64,000 bases of DNA from Salinicoccus sediminis (GCF_000986795.1 NZ_LAYZ01000024.1:372001-436000); one strand, 5' to 3'; shown: positions 51,019-60,357, counted from the stretch's first letter. The notes: a model not told the origin generated them from the letters alone. Numbers and translations are program-made.

Positions 51019-52857
51019 TTACTCGCTTACACCCCACTGGTAAGGCAGTGTCTCTTCATTGTGGCCGATTTCGATACCGTAGTTTACAACCCTTTCGTTC
51101 ACAGGTTCAACTTCGGATCTGTAGAGTGTCGGAATTACAGGCATCTCCTCAACCATGAGTTCCTGCCATTCGTTGTATATATCCTGCCTTGTCTCAACAT
51201 CGAGCGCTTCCTCTGAGTTACCTCTTTCCATGAGTTCCGTGCTCTCTTCAGTTGCATAGCGCGGGTAGTTGAATGGTACATCCGGACCATACAGGCCGTA
51301 TGGATCCACATCGGAACCTACACCCCATGCTCCCTGGTAGATGTCGATTGCCTCATCATCGTTTTCAACCATGTCATAGAATGTGTTGAACTCGATCAGG
51401 CGTCCGTTTGTCAGCTGTACATTCAGGCCGATTTCCTTCCACGCCTGGATGTAGTAGTTGGTCAGCGGTTCAGCGATGTCACCGCCGGACATGGATGCAA
51501 AGTTGATTTCAAGCGGCTCGCCGTCCGGATCTTCACGGAATCCGTCACCGTCTGTGTCTTCGTATCCAGCTTCATCAAGGATCTGTTTTGCTTTTTCAGG
51601 ATCGTAGTCAGGCACTTCGACATCTTCATTGTGCCATGCTTCATGATACGGTGTAATCAGAGTCGTCGCCTTCCAGCGCAGACCGTTGTAGAAACGGTTT
51701 CCGACTGCATCATTATCCATTGCATACCACATTGCGCGGCGGAGTTCCTTGTCGCCCATCTTCATCTCTTCCGGTTTGTAATCAACGCGGCCTTCCTCTT
51801 CGTTCCATTCACCGAGTTTGAAGCCGATGTAAGTGTAGGAACCTTCAATGTTTGCAAGCCATTCCACGCCTTCCATCTCTGAGACATCCGGGAACTGGTC
51901 CGTCGGGAAGTTGATGGCGACATCCGTTTCACCCGTTTCCATGGCATTTGCTATGGAGGACGGTGACACGACTGAAAGCTCAATGCCGTCAAGCTGCGGC
52001 TCGCCTCTCCAGTAGTCCTCGAATTTCGTCATGACAACCGCTTCTCCCGGTGTGATGGATTCCACTTTGTATGGTCCGAAACCGAGCGGGTTTTCGCGTG
52101 TCTGGGGTGCTTCCGCCATATCTGCAATCTCTACACCCTCGTAGTGGTGCTCCGGCATGGCGTATGCCCAGATTCCGCCGTTGGTCAGTGAAGGTGCCAG
52201 TTCAGTGTACGTGAATACTGCAGTATAATCATCTACCACTTCGATGCCGGAGATTTCATCCGCTTCCCCTGCTTTGTATTCATTGTATCCTTCGAGCAGC
52301 GTGAATCCGTCAGTGGCACCGCGTATTCCCGGATAGTCAGGATGGCCGATGACTTCATACGAATAAACATAATCCTCGATCGTCATCTCTTCACCGTCAT
52401 GCCATTTTACGCCTTCCTGCAAAGTGAATGTGATTGTGCTGTCCTCTTCGTTCACTTCATACTGCATTGCCCCGTCATTGGTATACTGGAAATCCTCGTC
52501 CATCGTGAACACAGGCTCGTCAAAGAGACTGATTACCTCGAAGTCCGGATTCCCCTGATACAAGTTGAAGTTGAGCGTACCTTCGAACGGAGTATCAGAC
52601 GTAAGCCCCACTTTCAGGGTGCCTTCCCCAGTCGGTTCTGCATCGTTGGCAACCACTGTATTGTAGTCCTCATAGTTGTAGATATCCTCTCCTGAAGCCG
52701 AATCTTCACCGCCTTCAGAGCCTTCCTCGCCGCCTGATTCTCCGGAGCCTTCATCCGATTCTGCTTCTTCGGATGAACCGCCGCCGCATGCCGCAAGCGC
52801 CAATACCATGATCAGCGTCATGAAGAACATCAGCTTCGACCACGAATATTTAGTCAT
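51019..52857 (-). CDS. oppA: Oligopeptide-binding lipoprotein OppA
   Basis: The 612-residue substrate-binding protein has a lipoprotein signal (MFFMTLIMVLALAAC, lipobox LAAC at residues 20-23), an acidic Ser/Gly/Glu-rich linker to about 50, and the SBP-5 fold with SITFTLQEGVKWHDGEEMT near 130, typical of peptide and nickel binders. It delivers peptides to OppBCDF. A terminator and own promoter separate it from the upstream opp genes. GGAGG precedes the ATG. Confidence 0.94.
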   Translation of the reverse strand: MTKYSWSKLMFFMTLIMVLALAACGGGSSEEAESDEGSGESGGEEGSEGGEDSASGEDIYNYEDYNTVVANDAEPTGEGTLKVGLTSDTPFEGTLNFNLYQGNPDFEVISLFDEPVFTMDEDFQYTNDGAMQYEVNEEDSTITFTLQEGVKWHDGEEMTIEDYVYSYEVIGHPDYPGIRGATDGFTLLEGYNEYKAGEADEISGIEVVDDYTAVFTYTELAPSLTNGGIWAYAMPEHHYEGVEIADMAEAPQTRENPLGFGPYKVESITPGEAVVMTKFEDYWRGEPQLDGIELSVVSPSSIANAMETGETDVAINFPTDQFPDVSEMEGVEWLANIEGSYTYIGFKLGEWNEEEGRVDYKPEEMKMGDKELRRAMWYAMDNDAVGNRFYNGLRWKATTLITPYHEAWHNEDVEVPDYDPEKAKQILDEAGYEDTDGDGFREDPDGEPLEINFASMSGGDIAEPLTNYYIQAWKEIGLNVQLTNGRLIEFNTFYDMVENDDEAIDIYQGAWGVGSDVDPYGLYGPDVPFNYPRYATEESTELMERGNSEEALDVETRQDIYNEWQELMVEEMPVIPTLYRSEVEPVNERVVNYGIEIGHNEETLPYQWGVSE

Positions 52858-52998
52858 AATATTTCCTCCCCCAAAATAATATTTAAACTGATATATATAC
52901 TTAAGTTCAGCGGTAAACTGAAACTTAGTACCAAAAACTAGTAAATATTATGCCCCTAAGTTGAATATGTAAGTATGTATATGCATAATATTATCACA

Positions 52999-53027
52999 AT
53001 TATCTGAAATATCAATCGCTTTTTCAA
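52999..53027 (-). promoter_or_regulatory. Promoter of oppA
   Basis: On the minus strand TTGAAA (53022-53027) and GATAAT (52999-53004) are 17 bp apart, leaving an untranslated leader of about 135 nt in which I see no riboswitch. The remaining gap to oppC holds a cre-like site and a terminator. Confidence 0.6.
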
Positions 53028-53097
53028 GAAAATTCAACCAGAAATTGTATTTTTATGGTTCTATTATACATGGACTTACGGCTTCCAACGGTTTCAT

Positions 53098-53161
53098 TGA
53101 AAGCGATTATAAAAATTTTAAAAGCGGAATTCCGTTTCATGAATCATGACACGGAATTCGC
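53098..53161 (-). terminator. Terminator of oppC with adjacent cre-like site
   Basis: GCGGAATTCCGT and ACGGAATTCGC pair around a 15-base loop and the minus strand continues TTTTAAAATTTTT. Next to it TGAAAGCGATTATA (53098-53111) matches the CcpA cre consensus at 13 of 14 positions, about 70 bp upstream of the oppA promoter. Confidence 0.7.
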
Positions 53162-53167
53162 CTGAAA

Positions 53168-54298
53168 TTATGCCTGTCTCTGCCTTGCGTCACCTGCGCG
53201 GCGGAGTGCCTCGCCGATGTTACGCACACACAGCATCATCAGCAGGATCAGCACCGCTGCAGGCACCCAGATCCACCATCTGTGCTGGAGCGTCTGCGAG
53301 TTCGTCGCATATGCCATCAGCGTCCCGAGCGATGGATAATCCTCAGGGAATCCGAAGCCGATGAATGACAGGCCGGATTCGATGCCAATGTTCGCAGCCA
53401 GTGACAATGTACTGTTGACGATGATGATTCCGATGAGGTTCGGCATCATCTGTGTGAATACTATTTTGAGATGGGAGCTTCCCATCGTCCTCGATGCATT
53501 GATGTAATCCAGTTCCTTCTCCTGTATGGCAAGTGAGCGTACAAGCCTTGCTGTACCCGTCCACAGGAATGCCGCCATGATGAGCGAGAAGGTGAAAATA
53601 TTATAAGATGGTGAAATCGTTACGAAAACGATGATGACCATGAGGAACGGAAGCACCATGAAGAAGTCCACGACACGCATCATCATGTTGTCGATCTGAC
53701 CGCCGAAGTAGCCGGATACGACCCCGTAGGCGATGCCGAACCCGACGCTCATCGCGGTGACCAGAATACCGATTGCAAGGGAGTTCCTTGTACCGATGAT
53801 CAGCTGGCCGAATATGTCACGGCCGCCGTAGTCCGTCCCCAGCCTGAATTCTTCATTCGGCGGTTCGTTGATGGCGAACAGGTCCACCGCGACAATCGTC
53901 TGGCGGTCGAGGAACATCGTAAGTCCGAAGACGTATGAAGTGATCAGGACGAATATGATGAGTGAGAACAGCGCAAGCTTATCCGCAATAAGTTCCTGGA
54001 TCAGAATCCGCCAGCCCGGTGTACTTTTCGGCAGGTTTTTTGAATCCAGGGCCCCATGGCCGGAAGCGCCGTGCGGGAGGTCCGCCTTGACGCTCATGTC
54101 CATGTCCCCTTTTTCATACCTGTGGGTGTCCCTGCTTCTGGCCTCGAACGGATCTCCGCTTCTCGGCCTGCCGTCGCTTGCCGATGCGCGGTCGTCCAGT
54201 TCTTCCCGGCGGCGCATGCGCTCCTGCTCGCTCATCCCTTCTGTATTTTCCTCTTCATGTTCCCGGCCCAGCCTGCCGTTGTTATATTTATTATCCAT
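53168..54298 (-). CDS. oppC: Oligopeptide ABC transporter permease OppC
   Basis: The 376-residue permease has the OppC pattern: a membrane helix near 112-135, then the inner-membrane EAA loop (INASRTMGSSHLKIVFTQMMPN) near 283 and five further helices. It carries a charged N-terminal tail of about 100 residues (Arg/Glu/Asp-rich) that ordinary OppC proteins lack. It is the last gene of oppDFBC. Confidence 0.93.
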   Translation of the reverse strand: MDNKYNNGRLGREHEEENTEGMSEQERMRRREELDDRASASDGRPRSGDPFEARSRDTHRYEKGDMDMSVKADLPHGASGHGALDSKNLPKSTPGWRILIQELIADKLALFSLIIFVLITSYVFGLTMFLDRQTIVAVDLFAINEPPNEEFRLGTDYGGRDIFGQLIIGTRNSLAIGILVTAMSVGFGIAYGVVSGYFGGQIDNMMMRVVDFFMVLPFLMVIIVFVTISPSYNIFTFSLIMAAFLWTGTARLVRSLAIQEKELDYINASRTMGSSHLKIVFTQMMPNLIGIIIVNSTLSLAANIGIESGLSFIGFGFPEDYPSLGTLMAYATNSQTLQHRWWIWVPAAVLILLMMLCVRNIGEALRRAGDARQRQA

Positions 54299-54311
54299 TT
54301 TTTCCGCCCCC

Positions 54312-55274
54312 TTACTTGATCCGTATCCTTGGATCCACGATGCTCAGAATGATATCGGACAGCAGTGCGCCGACGATTGCCATGAACCCGTAGAACAGGA
54401 TCAGGATGTTCGCCACACTGAAGTCACGTGTCGATATGGAATCCAGGAACAGCCTGCCCATGCCCGGGTAGCTGTAGATCATTTCTATAAAGATGGAACC
54501 GCCGAGCAGTGCCACGATTTCATAACCGAAGAAAGCCGCAATCGGAAGTATGGAATTTCTGAATATATGCCTGCTGTATACGGAAGACTCCTTCACGCCT
54601 TTGGCCCGTGCCAGGACGATGAAATCTTTCTGTTTCGTTTCAATGATGCCGCTTCTGAGGTACTGGACCGTACCCACCAGCCCGATCAGCGCAATGGCGA
54701 AACTCGGCAGCACCAGATGATTGATCTTGCTGAGTACGAAGTCGAGCGTCCCCGGTTCTATGCCGGGCCCGACCGAACCGCCGGTCGGGAACCAGTTCAG
54801 GTTGTAGCCGAAGATCCACAGGATGACCAGCCCGAAAATGAACTGCGGTGTCGCGAAACCAAGGTATGTATACCCCGTGATCGTCGTATCAAGCAGTGAG
54901 TCATTGTAGCGCCCGGAGACAAGTCCGAGCGGCAGGCCGAGCAGATAGATCAGGACGGTCGAGAACAGTGACAGCCAGATCGTGTTCATCAGCCTGTCGC
55001 CGATGACATCGAGCACCGGCCGCTGGTGGAAGATGGAGTTCCCGAAATCACCCTGGAACATCGCGAACACCCAGTCTCTGTACTGGATATACCATGGGTT
55101 GTTGAGGCCGAGCGCTTCACGCCGCGCTTCGATCGCCTCTCTCGGAATCGTCGGATCGATCAGGCCGGACAGTGCATCCCCGGGCATCATGGAGCCCATG
55201 ATGAATACGAGGACACTGAGCACGACCAGCTGCGGGAATGTGACCAGCAGACGTCTGAGTGTAAATTTCAGCAT
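54312..55274 (-). CDS. oppB: Oligopeptide ABC transporter permease OppB
   Basis: The 320-residue permease starts with the OppB-type LKFTLRRLLVTFPQLVVLSV helix and has the EAA loop VLARAKGVKESSVYSRHIFRN near 208 and a final IEMIYSYPGMGRLF motif. Six membrane segments are visible. It follows oppF by 7 bp. Confidence 0.95.
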   Translation of the reverse strand: MLKFTLRRLLVTFPQLVVLSVLVFIMGSMMPGDALSGLIDPTIPREAIEARREALGLNNPWYIQYRDWVFAMFQGDFGNSIFHQRPVLDVIGDRLMNTIWLSLFSTVLIYLLGLPLGLVSGRYNDSLLDTTITGYTYLGFATPQFIFGLVILWIFGYNLNWFPTGGSVGPGIEPGTLDFVLSKINHLVLPSFAIALIGLVGTVQYLRSGIIETKQKDFIVLARAKGVKESSVYSRHIFRNSILPIAAFFGYEIVALLGGSIFIEMIYSYPGMGRLFLDSISTRDFSVANILILFYGFMAIVGALLSDIILSIVDPRIRIK

Positions 55275-55281
55275 AAGTTCA

Positions 55282-56211
55282 TCAACCTTTCACCGGGAGC
55301 GCAACTCTGTGCGTCTCCGAAATGGATTGCAGTGGGAACGCCCTTCCCTCATCGTCGAGGGAGTCTGAGAAGTTCTGGTCATATTCCGTCTTGACCGTCT
55401 GCCTCACTTCCAGGTTACGCTCAATTTTATCCACGTTCGTATCAGGAATGGCTGCAATCAGACGTTTCGTATATATGTGCTGGGGGTTTGAGAATATATC
55501 CTCGGCAGTCCCCTCCTCCACGAGACGCCCCTGGTACATGATGCCGATATGCTGGCACATGTGCCGGACGACACCGAGGTCATGGGCGATGAACATCATA
55601 GTGAGGTTCATATCCTTCTGTATCTCCTGCATGAAGTTGAGCACCTGTGCCTGGACGGACACGTCCAGTGCAGAGACCGGCTCATCGGCGATGATCAGCT
55701 TCGGGTTCAGCGCAATCGCCCTTGCCACCCCGATCCGCTGGCGCTGGCCGCCTGAAAACTCATGCGGATATTTGTACAGGGCATCCCTCGGGAGCCCTAC
55801 GCGGTCGAGAAGCGTGAGCACTTCCTCCGCCAGTTCATTTTTCGGCTTCCTGTGATAGTTCCGGATCGGCTCGGCAACGATATCGAATACACGCTTACGT
55901 GCGTTGAGCGAAGAGTACGGATCCTGGAAGATCATCTGGATGTCATCCCGGACATCCACTTTCTTTCCGGATGCATTCAGCTTCCTGCCGTCGAACAGGA
56001 TATCCCCTGCCGTGATGGGGTTCAGCCCCATCACAGCCTTGCCGGTCGTGGTCTTGCCCGAACCGGACTCGCCGACGAGGCCGTATGTCGTCCCTTCGGG
56101 AATTTTGATGCTCACCCCGTCGACCGCTTTGACATGATCTTTTACTGTATTGAAAAATCCGCCCTTGATCGGGTAATGCACTTTAAGGTCCTTTATCTCA
56201 AGCAGTGTCAT
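55282..56211 (-). CDS. oppF: Oligopeptide ABC transporter ATPase OppF
   Basis: The 309-residue ATPase has Walker A GESGSGKTT near residue 48, signature FSGGQRQRIG near 147 and Walker B LIIADEPVSALD near 169, plus the OppF-type C-terminal extension. Its ATG overlaps the oppD stop (TGATG), so they are coupled. Confidence 0.95.
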   Translation of the reverse strand: MTLLEIKDLKVHYPIKGGFFNTVKDHVKAVDGVSIKIPEGTTYGLVGESGSGKTTTGKAVMGLNPITAGDILFDGRKLNASGKKVDVRDDIQMIFQDPYSSLNARKRVFDIVAEPIRNYHRKPKNELAEEVLTLLDRVGLPRDALYKYPHEFSGGQRQRIGVARAIALNPKLIIADEPVSALDVSVQAQVLNFMQEIQKDMNLTMMFIAHDLGVVRHMCQHIGIMYQGRLVEEGTAEDIFSNPQHIYTKRLIAAIPDTNVDKIERNLEVRQTVKTEYDQNFSDSLDDEGRAFPLQSISETHRVALPVKG

Positions 56212-57251
56212 CAGGCTCTACCTCCGGTACCAGTTTCCATTGCTGCATCCGCTGACGCCGGGGCGTCCCCTTCATTGTTCAGATGGAAGTCCCTGTAGCA
56301 TGTGCATCTCACAAAGTGGTCATCTGAAATTTCCCGGAGCTCCGGATTGTCTTCATGCGCCGATGCAGGCACCCACGGAATGCGCGGTGCGAACCTGCAG
56401 CCTGTCCTGTCCATCTTGTCAAGCGGCGGGACGACACCTTCGATCACATGCAGCCTGCTGCCGAGCATGTCTTCGGACGGCAGGGAATTCAGCAGCGAGC
56501 GCGTGTAAGGATGCTTGGGATTCTTGAACAGCTCACGCACCGGAGCGATCTCCACAATCTGCCCGGCGTACATCACAGCCACCCTGTCTGCCATTTCTGC
56601 CACAACACCCAGGTCATGCGTGATCAGGAGGACGCCTGAGCCCAGGTCGTCCTGCAGTTCACGTATCAGATCCAGTATCTGCGCCTGGATCGTCACATCC
56701 AGTGCAGTCGTCGGTTCATCGGCAATCAGGAGCTTCGGCCTGTTGGCGATGGCGATCGCGATGACGACACGCTGGCGCATACCGCCGGAGAGTTCGTGTG
56801 GGAATGCTTCCGCAACCCGTTCGGGCCGGGGTATCCCCACCCTGTCGAGCAGTTCGACAGCATAGGATTCACGTTCGTCCTTCGATTTTTTGCCGTGCAG
56901 CTTCAATGTTTCCGTAATCTGCTGCTTTATCTTCATCAGCGGATTCAGGGCAGTCATCGGATCCTGGAAGATCATGGCCATATCCCCGCCGCGTATCTTA
57001 TTCATTCTGCCTGTACCGAGGGCTGTCAGCTCCTTGTCCCTGAACTGGACCTCCCCTGTTATGCGGGCCTTCGTATGCAGCCCCATCAGTGAGAATGCCG
57101 TGGCACTCTTCCCTGATCCGGACTCTCCCACAAGCGCCAGCACCTCATTTGGTTTGATGCTGAACGACACATGGTCGACCGCCGGATAGTACTCACCCTT
57201 GATCTTGAATGAGGTCGTAAGATCATTGACCTCAAGTAACTTCTCGGACAT
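56211..57251 (-). CDS. oppD: Oligopeptide ABC transporter ATPase OppD
   Basis: The 346-residue ATPase has Walker A GESGSGKSA near residue 39, signature LSGGMRQRV near 150 and Walker B LLIADEPTTALD near 172. The C-terminal CRFAPRIPWVP and CTCYRDFH cysteines match the region that carries an iron-sulfur cluster in OppD/DppD proteins. It heads the operon; ATG 57251 is preferred to a TTG two codons earlier. Confidence 0.95.
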   Translation of the reverse strand: MSEKLLEVNDLTTSFKIKGEYYPAVDHVSFSIKPNEVLALVGESGSGKSATAFSLMGLHTKARITGEVQFRDKELTALGTGRMNKIRGGDMAMIFQDPMTALNPLMKIKQQITETLKLHGKKSKDERESYAVELLDRVGIPRPERVAEAFPHELSGGMRQRVVIAIAIANRPKLLIADEPTTALDVTIQAQILDLIRELQDDLGSGVLLITHDLGVVAEMADRVAVMYAGQIVEIAPVRELFKNPKHPYTRSLLNSLPSEDMLGSRLHVIEGVVPPLDKMDRTGCRFAPRIPWVPASAHEDNPELREISDDHFVRCTCYRDFHLNNEGDAPASADAAMETGTGGRA

Positions 57252-57569
57252 TAACAATCACCCATTCTTTCCTTACTCTTAGCAACCCTTTGTTTTGTGC
57301 TTCTCTGCGTTTTATGTAAACCGTGATGCCCTCCCCCCGGGATGTTTGCCGCACCGGACGGTATATAACAGAATTTCACATATGACTGTATAAGCATTAG
57401 TTGTCGGACAATTCAAAACAATATATCCTATATATATTGTAGTTCCGGAAGTTGTCGTTTGCAACTCCATTTTTCGAATTGTGACAATACTTAGCATATT
57501 TTCCAGAAGTTAAATATACACCATTGCATAGGGCAATTCAATACTTTGGAGGAATTTTTTTCTGACATT
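57252..57569. other. Leader and promoter region of the opp operon
   Basis: The 318 bp upstream of oppD are AT-rich with no gene. On the minus strand ATTGTC and TACAGT lie 16 bp apart near 57389-57416 and may form the opp promoter. No CodY-type box (AATTTTCWGAAAATT) was recognised with confidence. Confidence 0.4.
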
Positions 57570-57614
57570 TGTAATCGCTTACAAATGAAATCTTTACAGC
57601 TCCGGGGTTATAAT
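57570..57614 (+). promoter_or_regulatory. Perfect cre site and yjzD promoter
   Basis: TGTAATCGCTTACA (57570-57583) matches the cre consensus at all 14 positions and sits in a longer palindrome ATTTGTAA...TTACAAAT. Three bases later a rightward promoter (TGAAAT 57586-57591, TATAAT 57609-57614, 17-bp spacer) could serve yjzD. The site could also act on the leftward opp operon 320 bp away. Confidence 0.75.
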
Positions 57615-57742
57615 GTGATTTTGTGAAAATATTATTTTGTTTGCTTTTTCCTTTTATACATCAATCATGCGGATTGCCACTATACATATAAAGCGTTTTA
57701 AGTTATCATTAACACATATACTTATGCAGTGGAGGCAGGACC

Positions 57743-57937
57743 ATGAGATACGTTATCAGCTTTATCTGGGCATTCATGCTGACACAGATGGTGAACTTTG
57801 TCCTGAACAGTCTTGGCGGCGGCAGCCCTTACATGTTCTGGAGCGGTGTCGCACTGGCAGTACTGATCACGGCGACGATTGCCATCTTTGATGTAATGCT
57901 CAAGCATCCCGATGAGGAAAGTGAAACGCAGGCATAA
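57743..57937 (+). CDS. yjzD: YjzD-like DUF2929 small membrane protein
   Basis: The 64-residue protein consists of two membrane helices (VISFIWAFMLTQMVNFVL and WSGVALAVLITATIAIFDVML) joined by LGGGSP. It matches the DUF2929 family found near fabH in Bacillus and staphylococci. Function unknown. GGAGG lies 7 bp before the ATG. Confidence 0.8.
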   Translation: MRYVISFIWAFMLTQMVNFVLNSLGGGSPYMFWSGVALAVLITATIAIFDVMLKHPDEESETQA

Positions 57938-57952
57938 CCGCTAATACGTTTT

Positions 57953-57987
57953 AAACCCGCAGCCAATATTGGCTGCGGGTTTTTTTC
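57953..57987 (+). terminator. Terminator after yjzD
   Basis: AAACCCGCAGCCAAT and ATTGGCTGCGGGTTT pair perfectly and run into a T-tract. The A/T runs make it usable on both strands. Confidence 0.93.
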
Positions 57988-58270
57988 TTTCATTTCAGTT
58001 TTCATATCGAAATATTGAAACTTCAGCGGGAGCCGGGTGGATGCACGGAATGCCCGGCCTCATGATTATCCCCACTGTGGACATATAGATTTTCTCTGTT
58101 TTTACATCTCAGTGCATGCGCTTCCCGCCGTTTCTGCCGCCCCCGTCCCCTGCTCAGCAATTCTGGATTGAATTCCCGGTTTCCGAATATAACAGGTTCC
58201 ATTCTAAAATACTTTTCCGGTTAGAAATAAAACCGTGGGCAGCAGTAAAGCTCGCCTTCAGTACATCTTT
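57988..58270. other. Convergent spacer without recognised feature
   Basis: Between yjzD (+) and the nitronate monooxygenase gene (-) there is no gene, no 41-bp array and no clear terminator for the leftward gene. It is one of the few convergent gaps in the window lacking an array. Confidence 0.4.
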
Positions 58271-59350
58271 CTAAATGTCATATCCAAGCCCGCCCACTTC
58301 CGAAGCGAGCGCCCCGATCAGTTCCGCCGCGGGCATATAGCGCGCATGCTGCTTGCCCTGTCCCGCAAGCAGCATGGCATAATCGGGCGAGCCGGTGCTC
58401 CTTGAGGCATCCTGGAACGGCTGGGTCAGGCTGCGCTGCACCGGATAGGCGGTCATTTCATCCTCGAACATGCCGAACTCCGATATGAACCTGTTCTTTA
58501 CGGCGCGCGCCGGCCGGCCGGTGAACAATTTCGTCAGTACAGCCGGGATGTCTGCCGATTCCGTCAGTATTTTTTTATGGAGCGGATGCGCCCCGCTCTC
58601 ATGGACTGCGAGGAAAGCAGTGCCCATCTGCACGCCTTCTGCGCCGAGGACACCGGCGGAGACGATTTCCCTGCCGGTCATGATGCCGCCGGCTGCAATG
58701 ACGGGGATATCCACACGTTCCACGCTCTCGGATATGAGGGACATGAGCCCGGTCAGGCTGTCTTCGGACGTGCCGGGGTGCGCCCCGCGGTGGCCGCCGG
58801 CTTCAGCACCCTGCAGGACGACCGCATCCAGTCCGGCGGCCCCGATATCCGCCGCCTCCGCCGCAGTGGTTGCGGTCGCAAGCGTCACGATGCCGGACGA
58901 CTTCAAACGGCTGAGCTGGTCCGCATCCGGCACACCGAATATGAAGGAGACGACCGGGACCGCCTCCTCTATGACCACGCCGAGCTGCCCGTCGAATTTT
59001 TCACGGATATCTCCCGGGACGGCCGGCGTGACGGCCTTCTGTTCCAGTCCGAATGCATCATACGCCGGCCGGAGCAGGCGGAGCGCATTTTCGATGTCAC
59101 TGTCCGCCACTTCAAAGTTCCGCGGAATGAAAAGGTTGACGCCGAAGTTCCTCCCTGTCATCTCTTTCGTTTCACGTATCAGGCGTCGCAGATCATCCGG
59201 TGCGAGACTGCCGGCGGCGATCATGCCAAGGCCGCCGGCATTCGACACTTCCGACACGAGAGCCGGTGTCGTGATACCGCCGGCCATAGGCGCCTGTATG
59301 ATGGCCCGGTCCACGCCGAGCAGCTCCCTTACCCTTTTCGATTCCATCAT
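58271..59350 (-). CDS. Nitronate monooxygenase (2-nitropropane dioxygenase family)
   Basis: The 359-residue FMN enzyme oxidises nitronates such as propionate-3-nitronate. It has IIQAPMAGGITTPALV at residues 18-33, NLFIPRN near 71, the GAEAGGHRGAHPG loop near 188 with the catalytic-type histidine, and IPVIAAGGI near 217 for FMN phosphate. ATG 59350 follows GGAGGG by 4 bp. It is monocistronic and has an operator-like palindrome upstream. Confidence 0.93.
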   Translation of the reverse strand: MMESKRVRELLGVDRAIIQAPMAGGITTPALVSEVSNAGGLGMIAAGSLAPDDLRRLIRETKEMTGRNFGVNLFIPRNFEVADSDIENALRLLRPAYDAFGLEQKAVTPAVPGDIREKFDGQLGVVIEEAVPVVSFIFGVPDADQLSRLKSSGIVTLATATTAAEAADIGAAGLDAVVLQGAEAGGHRGAHPGTSEDSLTGLMSLISESVERVDIPVIAAGGIMTGREIVSAGVLGAEGVQMGTAFLAVHESGAHPLHKKILTESADIPAVLTKLFTGRPARAVKNRFISEFGMFEDEMTAYPVQRSLTQPFQDASRSTGSPDYAMLLAGQGKQHARYMPAAELIGALASEVGGLGYDI

Positions 59351-59378
59351 GAATCCCTCCTGAGTATGTATCATGTCC

Positions 59379-59406
59379 ACTGGTCCGACCAGTTTCTTCT
59401 ATAATA
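59379..59406 (-). promoter_or_regulatory. Operator-like palindrome in the nitronate monooxygenase promoter
   Basis: ACTGGTCCGACCAGT (59379-59393) is a perfect 7-bp inverted repeat with a single central base. It lies just downstream of a minus-strand TATTAT box (59401-59406), a typical repressor position. The regulator is not encoded next to it. Confidence 0.6.
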
Positions 59407-59621
59407 TATGCATCATATGCATCGACACACGATAAACGATTGAACCACAATACAGACCTGCTCCGCCCGGGCCCGCACTCCGGTTTGGCTCTGGTCTTCG
59501 TCCATATACTCTATACCCCAACTGACATGTTTCTATACACTTTTTTTGGACCGGCTATACAAAATGCACCGCATCCTCTATCATGACCAGTACTACAATC
59601 AATAATGAATGGAGCAACACT

Positions 59622-60173
59622 ATGGTTAAAATACTGCCGGCTGTACGGTCGATGAAGGATTTCGAGAAACTCACAGGGAGCGGATACAGGGAGTGTGTCG
59701 TCCTGGACATCCATATCGGACACCTGGAGAGCCACATCTCCTTCATGAAGAAACACGGATTCGAAGTCTATCTGCACCTTGACCTGATCAGGGGACTGTC
59801 CACTGACATCGCCGCCCTCGAGTACATCCATCAGCGTTTCAGGCCGACGGGTATCATCACGACGCGCGGCCGGCTGATCAAAAAAGCAAACAGTCTCGGG
59901 CTCAGGACAGTCCTCCGCATATTCGTCATCGATTCATCCGCAATCGAAAAGAGCATCGAACTCGTCAGACAGACGGAACCGGATCTCATTGAAATCCTGC
60001 CGGGTGTCGTCCCCAAAGTCATCCATCTCTTCAACCGGGAAGTGGACGCTGATGTGATTGCCGGCGGTCTGATCGAAACAGAGGCCGAAGTCCGGAATGC
60101 AATCTCCGCCGGCGCAAAATTCGTGACGACCTCCAACAGGGAGCTGTGGTTCAGCCAGCAGGCGGATGAATAA
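59622..60173 (+). CDS. glpP: Glycerol operon antiterminator GlpP
   Basis: GlpP binds the leader mRNA of glpF when glycerol-3-phosphate is present and prevents termination. The 183-residue protein has the family's TIM-barrel-like motifs LPAVRSMKDFEKL, VVLDIHIGHLESH, LDLIRGLS, PTGIITTRG, VEILPGVVPKVI-like EILPGVVPKVIHLF and VIAGGLIETEAEVRNA. ATG 59622 has GGAG 7 bp upstream. The glpF leader begins 36 bp after the stop codon. Confidence 0.94.
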   Translation: MVKILPAVRSMKDFEKLTGSGYRECVVLDIHIGHLESHISFMKKHGFEVYLHLDLIRGLSTDIAALEYIHQRFRPTGIITTRGRLIKKANSLGLRTVLRIFVIDSSAIEKSIELVRQTEPDLIEILPGVVPKVIHLFNREVDADVIAGGLIETEAEVRNAISAGAKFVTTSNRELWFSQQADE

Positions 60174-60208
60174 AGCATACATCCCTCCACGCACCCGGAT
60201 GAAAAAAG

Positions 60209-60317
60209 TTGACAGCGTTATCAAAATGGTATAAATTAGAAAGTAAGTTGATAAGACACGGAGATTTAGAGCCCGCATTTATAGCTGTACATAGCTATGA
60301 GTGTGGGCTTTTTTAAG
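60209..60317 (+). promoter_or_regulatory. glpFKD promoter, cre site and GlpP-controlled terminator leader
   Basis: TTGACA (60209-60214) and TATAAA (60230-60235) form the promoter with a short 15-bp spacer. TGACAGCGTTATCA (60210-60223) overlaps it and matches the cre consensus at 13 of 14 positions. The leader ends in a terminator, GCCCGCATTTATAGCT ... AGCTATGAGTGTGGGC plus TTTTTT (60271-60317), the expected target of GlpP. Catabolite repression and antitermination thus act together. Confidence 0.85.
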
Positions 60318-60357
60318 TTTTATCGGCGCATTCAATCAAACAAAGGAGTGATTTGCA

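Noticed and set aside
57660-57690. A sixth ATCA..-N15-CATATA element before yjzD (ATCATG and CATATA)
   Set aside because: The first half matches at only four of six positions and the AATCARAT context and adjacent AGGAGG are missing.
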